64,000 nucleotides of DNA, taken from NCBI RefSeq assembly GCF_905372745.1, contig NZ_CAJPQR010000009.1, positions 1 through 64,000 on the forward strand, in the 5' to 3' direction. This document shows positions 55,338 through 63,932 of the stretch, piece by piece; position 1 is the first letter of the stretch, and the number at the start of each line of letters is the position of its first letter. The translations under genes were made by a program, and so were the position numbers. Source of the stretch: an uncultured Campylobacter sp. (GTDB lineage Bacteria > Campylobacterota > Campylobacteria > Campylobacterales > Campylobacteraceae). The notes under the pieces are model-generated. The model saw only the letters and a list, made by a program, of their open reading frames with translations, was not told where the DNA came from and ran no database searches.

Positions 55338-55420
55338 TTTCGCCCTTAAATTTATAATTTTACGACCGAATTTTACCGCAAATCCTCAAATTTTAAAAGC
55401 CGCAGCCAAAAACGCTAACT

Positions 55421-56641
55421 CTATTTCGCTGCGTTGCGCCTGCTTAGGTACTCTTTTGCCTTTTGTTTTAGCGCTTTATATAGCTTGCCGGCGTCCTCTG
55501 CGCCGTATTTTTTAACCAGTCCGTTATGAAAATCGCCCAAATTTTTACTCTCAAACGCGATTTTTCTTATCTCTTGCTTTTTAGCCTCGTCTATTTTGAT
55601 CGAGGGCTGCGGTTTTGCCGTATTTTCGGCTTTATTTTTTGCCTCGTTTTGCGGCGTAGGAGCTTGCTTTGATTTTTGAGTCGGACGCTTGTTTGATAAA
55701 TTTTGCCCTTTTTCCTCCGCTTTAAGATCCTCGCTAGAAGCCTTGTCGCTCAAATTTTGCTCCGCGTCTTTTGGCTGCTCGATAGGATCGAGATTCTCGT
55801 CTAAATTTGACTCTACATCCTTAGCTTCTTGTAAATTTCTCTCCTCGTTTGCCGCCACGTCGTTTTCGCTATCTGAGGGTTGCGCTTTTTCAGGCTCCGA
55901 ATTTTGATCGATTTGCGAGCGATTTTCTAAATTTTGCTCTTTTGTCTGAGCGGTTTGGGTGTGTAAAACCTCGCCGCTTAAATTTGACTCCATTTGCGAC
56001 TTTTCTCGCTCGTCAAATTTTTGCTCGTCGCCTTGCGTCGCTGGCTTAGATTTTTTGGAATTTGGGGCTGCAATACGCTTTACTTCGCCTTTTTGCGAGT
56101 TTTCGAGCTGAGGCTTTTTGTAGATTTTTCTCGCGTCTTCTTTGAGTGCGTTATACACGCCGGCGCCGTTTTTGCTGCCAAATTTTGAGATAAATTTCAT
56201 ATGAAGCTCGCTGAGGCTGCCCGAGTTTCGTATCAAGATCGCGATTTCGTCTTGATTTTCTTCGATGAGCTGCGCCGTATGCGAGCGATTAAAGTCAAAT
56301 TTGAGTTTATGAAATTTGCCACCGTTTTTATCTTGTTTATTAAAAAAATCTATCACGTCGTCGTAAAATTTATCGTTGCTAACGATGTAAATTTTGTCTT
56401 TTTTGTGCGAGAGTTTGCCCATTAGAAACGTAATTATTTTATCGGCATAGTCCTTATGAGCGCTTTCTAAAAGTATGATTTTTATTTTGATTTTTCGCGC
56501 CAGAAACCACGCCAAAACGGAGATGCTTAGCTTTTGTCTATTGTTGGTTACAATATAAATTTTATCTTTTTCGCCTAGCTTTTTTAGCGTCGCTAGATTA
56601 TCTACGCTTATGTTTTCGTCATCTATTATAAATCTTGCCAT
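55421..56641 (-). CDS. PIN-like protein with disordered linker and duplicated C-terminal motif
   Basis: 406 residues. N-terminal 130 residues (FIIDDENISVDNL, IYIVTNNRQKLSISVLAWFLARKI, IYIVSNDKFYDDVIDFF) resemble PIN-like NTPase/nuclease folds with acidic residues D7, D8. A polar linker of about 180 residues is full of SNL, QNL and NLS. A motif FGSKNGAGVYNALKEDARKIYKK (near 155-180) recurs at the C terminus as YGAEDAGKLYKALKQKAKEYL. Function unknown; a nucleic-acid role is inference. Confidence 0.7.
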   Translation of the reverse strand: MARFIIDDENISVDNLATLKKLGEKDKIYIVTNNRQKLSISVLAWFLARKIKIKIILLESAHKDYADKIITFLMGKLSHKKDKIYIVSNDKFYDDVIDFFNKQDKNGGKFHKLKFDFNRSHTAQLIEENQDEIAILIRNSGSLSELHMKFISKFGSKNGAGVYNALKEDARKIYKKPQLENSQKGEVKRIAAPNSKKSKPATQGDEQKFDEREKSQMESNLSGEVLHTQTAQTKEQNLENRSQIDQNSEPEKAQPSDSENDVAANEERNLQEAKDVESNLDENLDPIEQPKDAEQNLSDKASSEDLKAEEKGQNLSNKRPTQKSKQAPTPQNEAKNKAENTAKPQPSIKIDEAKKQEIRKIAFESKNLGDFHNGLVKKYGAEDAGKLYKALKQKAKEYLSRRNAAK

Positions 56642-56679
56642 ATATTTCCTAAATGAGTCGGGGCAATCGCCCCAAAACT

Positions 56680-57324
56680 CTACATCTTATCTTTTGTTAC
56701 GATGAGTAACATTTTAAATTTTTCCGGGATCTTAAGTCCGTGCGGGATTTTGCCCGGAAGCACGATAGTATCGCCTTTTTTGATATCAAAATGCTCGTCG
56801 CCGATGGTTAGCTTCATCTCGCCGTCAAGCGCGACCAAAAGCGCGTCGCCCGGAGCCGCGTGAGTGGAGAGCTGTTGGTCCTTTGAAAACGACAGTAGCG
56901 ACATCGAGCCGCTTTCGTTTTTGACGAGCGTTTTGCTCACGATTTTGCCTTCTTCGTATTCGACCGCATCTACTAGGCTAAAAATAGCCGCCTTAGGTAA
57001 ATGATCTATCATTAAGTCCTCCTTAAAATCGATTGAGACGTATTTCGTCGGTTCGTTGAAAACTAATTTTCGCCACACTTTTTTCTCTATCAGGCAGGCC
57101 TGTTCGCCGCCTAAGCGCATCTGCTTTTCGCCGTAGTGCAGGCTCGCGTCGCCCTCTACGACCCACGCGAGGCTGTCGCAAAACAGCATCTCGTGATCTA
57201 GCTCCTCGCCCGTATCGAAAGCAAACACGTCGACGTGAGCGTTATCGCAATCAAAAATTCTCTTACTAACGACGCTTTTTGCGACGACTTTCGTGTCGGC
57301 GTTTAGATTGTAAATTTTACTCAT
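56680..57324 (-). CDS. Cupin-domain protein
   Basis: 214 residues from the ATG at 57324 (AGGAAG site; an upstream start at 57354 adds ten residues). Two cupin-like halves; the second is HAAPGDALLVALDGEMKLTIGDEHFDIKKGDTIVLPGKIPHGLKI, the conserved cupin motif pair with its metal-binding histidines partly kept. No substrate indicated. Last host gene before the AT-rich island. Confidence 0.85.
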   Translation of the reverse strand: MSKIYNLNADTKVVAKSVVSKRIFDCDNAHVDVFAFDTGEELDHEMLFCDSLAWVVEGDASLHYGEKQMRLGGEQACLIEKKVWRKLVFNEPTKYVSIDFKEDLMIDHLPKAAIFSLVDAVEYEEGKIVSKTLVKNESGSMSLLSFSKDQQLSTHAAPGDALLVALDGEMKLTIGDEHFDIKKGDTIVLPGKIPHGLKIPEKFKMLLIVTKDKM

Positions 57325-57457
57325 TTTTCTTCCTTTCGTAAATTTACGCGTCATTGTAGCGAAAATTTTCGGAGGATTTGTTGATAAGGATTATCTCTTT
57401 ATCATATGTTATATTTTTGGTTCCAATATTTTTAGAATACATTAAAACTATACACTT

Positions 57458-57892
57458 TTAATAGTCGTTTATGTTGCGTAACCTTATCTTATTTGCAAGT
57501 TCGTCCAATGTTTTCTCTCTTTCTTTAATGCCTAATTCGCACTGCCAAACAACTAACACTTTATACCCTATGCCAGCTAGTTCAACATATGTTTTTTCAT
57601 CACGAATAATATTACTTGATATCTTTTTAGACCAGAATTCGGCATTGGTTACAGGCAAGGCTGCTTTTTTACAATTATGATGCCCATGCCAAAAGCAACC
57701 GTTGACGAAAATAACGGTTTTATATTTGGGTAAAACAATATCCGGCTTACCGGGCAAATCTTTTGCGTTCTTTCTATACCTGAAACCGTGTGCAAAAAGA
57801 TATTTACGTACTAAAATTTCCGGTTTTGTTTCTTTTCCCGATATTCTAGACATAATATCCGATCGTTTCGATTTTGAGAAAATATCCGGCAT
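57458..57892 (-). CDS. vsr: Very short patch repair endonuclease
   Basis: 144 residues, full length. SKSKRSDIMSRISGKETKPE (6-25), D51 in LPGKPDIVLPKY, GCFWHGHHNC (65-74, zinc and catalytic histidine) and FWSKKI are the Vsr motifs. Vsr nicks at T:G mismatches left by deamination of methylated cytosine. Last gene of the operon headed by the cytosine methyltransferase, six bases after the receiver-domain gene. Confidence 0.93.
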   Translation of the reverse strand: MPDIFSKSKRSDIMSRISGKETKPEILVRKYLFAHGFRYRKNAKDLPGKPDIVLPKYKTVIFVNGCFWHGHHNCKKAALPVTNAEFWSKKISSNIIRDEKTYVELAGIGYKVLVVWQCELGIKEREKTLDELANKIRLRNINDY

Positions 57893-57898
57893 AATGCT

Positions 57899-59149
57899 TT
57901 ACTCTATTTTCGACAATCCAAGTCGCGCATATGAAGATGAAAATTTCTGTAATATATCTGCAAATAGTTTGGGAGAAATCCTAAATAGAACTTTATACAG
58001 ATACTCGTCTTGGAGTTTTAAATCTTCTATCACTTCCAAATATCTGAAATCAAGTACTAATTGGAGGTTTGTCATTTTATCAATCATAAGAGGAAACATG
58101 TCTTTATAATAATATTCTTTCTTGAATTTTTCCTTATATTGAATATCGCACAGTAAACCCTTAATTAAACGCGAATTTATTTTCTTTTTTTGAGAAAAAT
58201 CACACGGAGGTGTTAGTTCAATGGCAATATATTTTACAGCTGTTACATCTTCGGGTAATTCCAGTCTTATAATGTTTGGGTCGACAATCTCATAAACATT
58301 TCCCGGAACTACAACTTTCTGATTTATATTAATCGTATCAATAAATAATTTAGAATTTATTTCCGAATATATATCATTCTTTCTATCTTCTTGCCTGGTA
58401 TATGGATTTTGAGGAACTGGGCTAAAAATATTCACACTAGTTTTATTTTGCTGTTTAATCAAATCGGAATAAAGTAATTCATCAAAAGCTTTATATGCAT
58501 CGGTCGTTAAATCGTACCCTCCTACTTGATCATCAGGTATTCCGGTATGATTCAATGCCATTTTATACAGGATATACATCAATTCGGTTTTTTGTTTATC
58601 ATAATCCGTAACTAAAGAATATATATCCGATATTGCCTTACCGCTAGCGGATTTAACGGAACTCATCCAGTTTACAAAAAAATATGCAGTTTTATCGTCT
58701 TGTAGTATTTTGTTTAAATCATTTAAAATGTTATCATATCCGTTTTGTAAATACTGTGATTTATCAAACGGCACAATAAACATAGGTAAGCAATATCTGT
58801 CTTTATCCTCCAGTAATTTCTCTTTTAAAATTGAAATATCATCCGTATGCTTGGACCAAACTACTAAGCCGTAACACCCTTTTGTTTTAGGTAGAATTCT
58901 TGACAGTATCGGTCTGATTTCCGTAGAGATATTGTTTTTTATGTCAATACTATCGTCCAATGACAAATCCATAAAAATAAGTTGTCTGTATTTTTTTAGA
59001 GGTATTATGTTCTTAAATTGCTTATCTTGAGGATTTACTATTTGCATTTTTACGGAAATATCCTCTTCTTCCAATTTTTTTGCAAGTTCCTCTATTTCTT
59101 TCCATTTGTCATCAATAATTACAACGCTATCAATAAAATCGGTTATCAT
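57899..59149 (-). CDS. Receiver-domain protein with unknown C-terminal domain
   Basis: 416 residues from the ATG at 59149 (AAGGAA site). Residues 5-135 match a response-regulator receiver in order: D13/D14 in VVIIDDK, phosphoacceptor D61 in LIFMDLS, S99 in LVVWSKH, K130 in VPFDKSQ. Longer loops than usual. C-terminal 280 residues have no DNA-binding motif; they include IAIELTPPCDFSQKK near 310 and a helical end. Follows the GHKL/kinase-like gene by two bases, so the two are a likely phosphotransfer pair. Confidence 0.72.
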   Translation of the reverse strand: MITDFIDSVVIIDDKWKEIEELAKKLEEEDISVKMQIVNPQDKQFKNIIPLKKYRQLIFMDLSLDDSIDIKNNISTEIRPILSRILPKTKGCYGLVVWSKHTDDISILKEKLLEDKDRYCLPMFIVPFDKSQYLQNGYDNILNDLNKILQDDKTAYFFVNWMSSVKSASGKAISDIYSLVTDYDKQKTELMYILYKMALNHTGIPDDQVGGYDLTTDAYKAFDELLYSDLIKQQNKTSVNIFSPVPQNPYTRQEDRKNDIYSEINSKLFIDTININQKVVVPGNVYEIVDPNIIRLELPEDVTAVKYIAIELTPPCDFSQKKKINSRLIKGLLCDIQYKEKFKKEYYYKDMFPLMIDKMTNLQLVLDFRYLEVIEDLKLQDEYLYKVLFRISPKLFADILQKFSSSYARLGLSKIE

Positions 59150-59151
59150 AG

Positions 59152-60198
59152 TTATTCCTTTGTTTTTTCTTTTGGAAAACATAATGCAATAATTGCCTTA
59201 TTAATTTGATTTTTTTCAACATCTTTCGGCAGTTCAATATCGTTTTCATCCAAAAATAGTAGCTTGCCTTTCATTGCTTTCATCATTTCATCGGCTATAT
59301 GCAGACCGAGCCCCATCCCTATGTTATGAGGCTTTCCGGTTATAAAAGGTTGAATTGCCGCATCTGTAGGAATATTAAATCCAGGACCGTTATCACTTAC
59401 AATAATAGAGTTATAGTTTTTTATTTGATCTGTTATGTAAACGGATATTTTTCTATTTTCTTTTCGTGAATAACTCAACCAATAAATAGAATTATCCAAT
59501 AGATTGGTCAAAACCGATATTGCTTCCGCCTGTGCCAAAAAAGCAGATATATTACAATTTTTAGGATTATTGTATACTTCTATTTTATGATCGGAAAATC
59601 TAAATTCATAATTTTCCAACGCTATATTTACTATATCCGACAATATTGTATCTTTAATCGCAGACTTTCTAATCATTGCCGTATAACCGCGAACTATTTT
59701 TTCCAGCCTTAAAGAAACTTTAATTATTTGATCTTTTTCTCCATTTTTAACATAACCGAGTAATGCTGCAATCTGTTTTTCAATCTCATGGATAACAACA
59801 CTTAAATTCAGTCCCGCATTTGCACTTTTTATAAGAACTTCTTTTACTTCTTTATATTGAATACTTATTCTGTTTAGATATTTTATAATATCCTTCTTGT
59901 CGACCTCATTAGTAACTTTTTTTTCAACAAGTTCCATAACTTCTGCCAAATCGGAAAGAACAGGCTCAATAACTTTATATGTTTTATATAGAGTTGTTAA
60001 ACGGAATTTATCGATATTTCGTTGCCTAACAAAAATATTCAATACATAATTTATGGCATCTACGAAAGCGTTGTACACTTCATCTTCAATAAAGCCTTCT
60101 CTGTTTGTCTTTTCTCTCAGACCCAAACTTTCATTGCGTTTCAGTCTGACGTATCCCAAAATAATATTATTGCTAACATAGCTACCAACCCTATGCAC
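59152..60198 (-). CDS. GHKL/histidine-kinase-like module, C-terminal part of a split gene
   Basis: 348 residues from a GTG lacking a ribosome site; the same frame is open upstream to about 60320. SVVIHEIEKQIAAL has the candidate phospho-histidine (H137 here, about 494 in the joined protein); then an N-box LTNLLDNSIYWL, G1 IVSDNGPGF and G2 GMGLGLHIADEM of a histidine-kinase ATPase. The helical region before it could dimerise. Joins the frame of the preceding ATPase gene across an A8 tract, so it is probably not a separate protein. Confidence 0.78.
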   Translation of the reverse strand: MHRVGSYVSNNIILGYVRLKRNESLGLREKTNREGFIEDEVYNAFVDAINYVLNIFVRQRNIDKFRLTTLYKTYKVIEPVLSDLAEVMELVEKKVTNEVDKKDIIKYLNRISIQYKEVKEVLIKSANAGLNLSVVIHEIEKQIAALLGYVKNGEKDQIIKVSLRLEKIVRGYTAMIRKSAIKDTILSDIVNIALENYEFRFSDHKIEVYNNPKNCNISAFLAQAEAISVLTNLLDNSIYWLSYSRKENRKISVYITDQIKNYNSIIVSDNGPGFNIPTDAAIQPFITGKPHNIGMGLGLHIADEMMKAMKGKLLFLDENDIELPKDVEKNQINKAIIALCFPKEKTKE

Positions 60199-60293
60199 TC
60201 TTTTTAAGTCTATACCAAGCCAATCGTTGTCTCGCTCACCATAATCATAGACCCTTACATTATCTCTATATACTCTTATTCCCCCGTTTTCGT

Positions 60294-61268
60294 TTAAATA
60301 ATCGATAATACTTTTTTTTCAGCATTTACATAATTAAAAATAACCGCATCTTTTTCAAAAATAATAATATCGAACTCTATCTCTCCTATTTGCAGTTCAT
60401 CCAAATCAATCTCATATTCCACCAACTTTTTTTTCCCATCTTCTTCTTTTAGTCCTTTGAGATATAATTCTTGCTCTCCTAAATTTGATAAATTTAATTT
60501 CCTCCCATCAATTTTATTCAATGAGCTCCATGGTCGAAATTCATAATTAAACTTTTTGATCCTATTACCATTTAAAATACAACTACCAAAATATAGTCCG
60601 CCGTTTGCGATAATATCCTCGAGTTTCGGTAGCCCTTCAAAAATATTTTCATTGCTCCAAATATCGACCTTAAAAGAGTCATTATTGTCTGCAAACGGAC
60701 TATTAAGGGATAATAAATTTCTATATATTTCCCTTACCTGCCTTCTATCCCATTTTGATTTTAGTTCTTCTATAATAATGGTTGTGCCTGTATTATTTTT
60801 TGAATATTGTTTTGGAACCGTATTTTCTATAACATCAATATCAAAATCATCAATCTGTTTAGCATTTTCCAATTCCGTCCAGTCTATCGATAACTCAACT
60901 TCTTTGTCATTTATGGTTTTTGAGAATAATCTGATTTTTTTGCCTAATTTATGCACACCTAATCTACCTATGCCCTTTTCCCCTAAGGGATAACGTCCGC
61001 ATTGATTTTTTTTTGCATTTTTTTTATGATTAGTACCCACGACAAGCCAAACATTTTTTACAATATTGGCATTCATTCCAAATCCATTATCGGAAATAAC
61101 AATCTTTTCCAATTCTTTATTTCGGGAATAAAATTCTACCTTGCATTCTGTTGCACAGGCATCGTAAGAATTTTTTACCAACTCAAGAATTGCTATACTT
61201 TCGTTTTTTATTAAATCTTCACCAAAATGAGCAATAATCCTTGGTGTAATCGAAAAATGCTGCTTCAT
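60294..61268 (-). CDS. MORC/Hsp90-like GHKL ATPase, N-terminal part of a split gene
   Basis: 324 residues. GHKL Bergerat fold: N-box ELVKNSYDA (E29, N33), G1 VISDNGFGM (58-65) and lid GEKGIGRLGVHKLG (96-109), then a transducer-like region. The frame stops just after AEKKVLSII; one base back the next frame reads SIIDYLNENGGIRVYRDNVRVY, a stretch that normally continues this family. Overlaps the methyltransferase stop by 4 bp. Resembles the paraMORC group linked by others to restriction-modification loci. Confidence 0.82.
   Translation of the reverse strand: MKQHFSITPRIIAHFGEDLIKNESIAILELVKNSYDACATECKVEFYSRNKELEKIVISDNGFGMNANIVKNVWLVVGTNHKKNAKKNQCGRYPLGEKGIGRLGVHKLGKKIRLFSKTINDKEVELSIDWTELENAKQIDDFDIDVIENTVPKQYSKNNTGTTIIIEELKSKWDRRQVREIYRNLLSLNSPFADNNDSFKVDIWSNENIFEGLPKLEDIIANGGLYFGSCILNGNRIKKFNYEFRPWSSLNKIDGRKLNLSNLGEQELYLKGLKEEDGKKKLVEYEIDLDELQIGEIEFDIIIFEKDAVIFNYVNAEKKVLSII
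60312..60319 (-). repeat. A8 homopolymer at the frame change of the GHKL gene
   Basis: Eight A on the minus strand (GAA AAA AAA G). A -1 slip here joins the two frames; A_AAA_AAA is a known slippery heptamer type. Confidence 0.85.
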
Positions 61269-62320
61269 ATACTATAATCCGTTTTCTTTATCGCTTCACC
61301 CAATTGTCTTGCATATTCAGGCGGTACAGCATTTCCAATCAACTTTGCAGCTGCCGCTATGCTGGTAGTTTTAAAAACATAATTTTCCGGGAAAGTCTGT
61401 ATTGTCGCTCCTTCTCTTATAGAGATAGCTCTGTTTTCTTCAGGATGCCCGAAACGCCCGTTCGAAATACTAAAAAATTTTGTAGTAATGGTTGGTGCCG
61501 GCCTATTCCACCACATGCGTCCGTATGTATCTTTAAAACTATCGTCTTTACCCACAAAACATTTTAGTTGAAGGTCTGTTTCGTTTGCCCAATCAAGCCT
61601 ACTTCCACCGTTATGTCTGGTTTTTTGCAGTCTTCTTAAGCTTTTATCGCTTAAGCCTGCTACCGTATGATAAAAATCGCTATCATCTCGATATCCAGCT
61701 TTTACTTCAGGAAAACCATTTTTTTTACCGATAACTTTATCAAGAGTAATCATTCCCGTACTCTCAACCGGCAAACAAATACGCATATTTTTTAATCGTG
61801 TTGCTATTAATGAAAATCGTCTCCTATTTTGAGGAATCCCGTAACGACTCATATCAATTACTTTATATATAATGTTTTCGTAGCCTATTTTTTTTAACTC
61901 ACTAAGGAATCGCGGCAAGACACTATCTTTATTGGTTATTATTCCAGGGACATTTTCAACAAGAATGTAGCCTGGAGTATAATATGCTACAAAACGAGCA
62001 AAATCCATTAATAAATCTTTAGATTGTAGCGAGTTGGTCTTATCTGAATTGATTATGCTGTAAAATTGGCAAGGGCTGCATCCCGCAAATATCAAGTTAT
62101 CATCATTGCGATTAATATGAAAGTTCTGCTCAAAGTAATCAATTTTTAATTTCCGAATATCCGAATAAACAAAAACACTTCCTTTGTTGTTATATTCATA
62201 TGTTTCTTTTGCGTCTTTATCAAAATCAATGCCGGCAACAACATAAATTCCTGCCTGGCGGAGCCCACAAGTCATACCTCCACCACCACAGAAAAAATCG
62301 ATAGCTTTGTATCGTTTCAT
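61265..62320 (-). CDS. DNA cytosine-C5 methyltransferase
   Basis: 351 residues with all main motifs: I DFFCGGGGMTCGLRQAG (8-24), IV with catalytic C84 in AGCSPCQFYS, VI ENV (122-124), VIII QNRRRFSLIATR (164-175), IX RPAPTIT and X IGNAVPPEYARQLG. Produces 5-methylcytosine; recognition sequence unknown. Heads the operon with the GHKL ATPase, receiver and Vsr genes. AT-rich and AAATTT-poor relative to neighbours, consistent with transfer. Confidence 0.95.
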   Translation of the reverse strand: MKRYKAIDFFCGGGGMTCGLRQAGIYVVAGIDFDKDAKETYEYNNKGSVFVYSDIRKLKIDYFEQNFHINRNDDNLIFAGCSPCQFYSIINSDKTNSLQSKDLLMDFARFVAYYTPGYILVENVPGIITNKDSVLPRFLSELKKIGYENIIYKVIDMSRYGIPQNRRRFSLIATRLKNMRICLPVESTGMITLDKVIGKKNGFPEVKAGYRDDSDFYHTVAGLSDKSLRRLQKTRHNGGSRLDWANETDLQLKCFVGKDDSFKDTYGRMWWNRPAPTITTKFFSISNGRFGHPEENRAISIREGATIQTFPENYVFKTTSIAAAAKLIGNAVPPEYARQLGEAIKKTDYSI

Positions 62321-62340
62321 ATTTTTTCCTTACCATTAGC

Positions 62341-62390
62341 TAAAATCCATCAACACTAAACGCCAAACAATAATATCAACCTGGATTTTA
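62341..62390 (-). promoter_or_regulatory. 9 bp inverted repeat upstream of the methyltransferase
   Basis: TAAAATCCA (62341-62349) and TGGATTTTA (62382-62390) face each other in the leader of the operon. It may be an operator or hairpin. The spacer between this and guaA is short (62321-62399). Confidence 0.4.
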
Positions 62391-62399
62391 ACAATATTC

Positions 62400-63932
62400 T
62401 CACTCCCACTCTATCGTTGCGGGCGGTTTGCTCGATATGTCGTAAACTACGCGGTTGATGCCGTCTACTTCGTTTATGATGCGGCGAGAGACGTTTTCTA
62501 GCAGATCGTACGGCAGGCGCGAGAAACTAGCCGTCATGCCGTCGCTAGCGTCCACTACGCGCACGCACACTGCGTTTTCGTAGGTGCGATTGTCGCCCAT
62601 TACGCCGACTGAATTTACGTTTAAAAGCACGCAGAAAGCTTGCCACGTTTTGTTGTACCAGCCGCTTGATTTTAGCTCGTCGCGCAGGATCACGTCGGCT
62701 TTGCGCAGCAGCTCGAGGCTGGGCGTATTCACCTCGCCCATTATGCGGATCGCAAGGCCAGGACCGGGGAACGGGTGACGAAACACGAGCTCGCGCGAAA
62801 GGCCAAGCTCAAGGCCTAATTGGCGTACCTCGTCTTTAAAGATTTCTCGTAGCGGCTCGATTAGCTCAAAGCTCATCCAATCAGGTAGCCCGCCCACGTT
62901 GTGGTGGCTTTTGATCGTCTTGCTAGATCCCACGACCGAGCTTTCGATGATGTCGGTATAGAGCGTGCCTTGGGCTAAAAATTTGACGTTATCGTGCTTT
63001 TTGGCCTCTTTTTCAAAAATTTCTATAAAAGTTTCGCCGATTATCTTGCGCTTTTTCTCCGGATCGGTTACGCCGGCAAGCCTTTCTAGGAAAGTTTTAC
63101 TCGCATCTATGCTAACTAGCTCTACGCCAAGCTTGGTTCTAAAAGTCGCCTCGACCTGCTCGCGCTCGCCAGTTCTAAGCAGTCCGTTATCGACGAAAAC
63201 TAGGATCAAATTTTGTGGTATCGCAGCGGCCAAAAGCGCGGCGGTGACGGAGCTATCTACGCCTCCGCTAACGGCGCAAAGGACTTTTTTGTTGCCGACC
63301 GTTTCTTTGATTTTAACGATCTGGGTTTTAGCAAAGCTACCCATGTTCCACGTGCTTTCGCAGTCGCAGATATATTTGGCGAAATTTTTTAAGATTTGAG
63401 TACCAAACTCGCTGTGCTGCACCTCTGGATGAAACTGCAAAGCGTAAAATTTGCGCGTGTCGTCGCCAAATACGCAATAGGGCGAATTTTCGCTCGTCGC
63501 CAACGCCTCAAAGCCGTTTGGTAAATTTTTTACGAAGTCGGAGTGGCTCATCCAGACGATCTGTTTTTGGGGTAAATCGGTAAAAAGTCGGTGCGCCTTA
63601 GTGACGGTTAGCTCGGCCTTGCCGTACTCCTTGTGGGAGGCCGGAGCGACCTGGGCGCCGAATTTGTGCGCCAAAAGCTGCATACCGTAGCAAATGCCTA
63701 AAATCGGTAGCTTTAGCTTAAATACGCCCTCGTCGCAAAAATACGCATCAGGAGCATAAACGCTAGCAGGCCCGCCGCTTAGGATTATGCCTTTTGGCTT
63801 TTTTGCTTTGATTTCCTCAACCTTGACGTTAAAAGGCAAAATTTCGGTATAAACGCCCTGTTCGCGCAAGCGTCTAGCGATTAGCTGGGTGTATTGCGAA
63901 CCAAAATCCAAAACTATTATCGTGTTATTCAT
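62400..63932 (-). CDS. guaA: GMP synthase (glutamine-hydrolysing)
   Basis: 510 residues. Class I glutamine amidotransferase domain with C81 (LGICYGMQL) and H168/E170 (QFHPE), then the ATP pyrophosphatase loop SGGVDSS (222-228) and the C-terminal dimerisation domain ending in KPPATIEWE. Converts XMP to GMP. Flanks the island on the right; no disruption. Confidence 0.97.
   Translation of the reverse strand: MNNTIIVLDFGSQYTQLIARRLREQGVYTEILPFNVKVEEIKAKKPKGIILSGGPASVYAPDAYFCDEGVFKLKLPILGICYGMQLLAHKFGAQVAPASHKEYGKAELTVTKAHRLFTDLPQKQIVWMSHSDFVKNLPNGFEALATSENSPYCVFGDDTRKFYALQFHPEVQHSEFGTQILKNFAKYICDCESTWNMGSFAKTQIVKIKETVGNKKVLCAVSGGVDSSVTAALLAAAIPQNLILVFVDNGLLRTGEREQVEATFRTKLGVELVSIDASKTFLERLAGVTDPEKKRKIIGETFIEIFEKEAKKHDNVKFLAQGTLYTDIIESSVVGSSKTIKSHHNVGGLPDWMSFELIEPLREIFKDEVRQLGLELGLSRELVFRHPFPGPGLAIRIMGEVNTPSLELLRKADVILRDELKSSGWYNKTWQAFCVLLNVNSVGVMGDNRTYENAVCVRVVDASDGMTASFSRLPYDLLENVSRRIINEVDGINRVVYDISSKPPATIEWE

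Noticed and set aside
57355..62400. Direct repeats bounding the methyltransferase island
   Set aside because: Compared both borders (57355-57457 and 62321-62399) by eye and found no repeat longer than a few bases; entry mechanism remains unknown.
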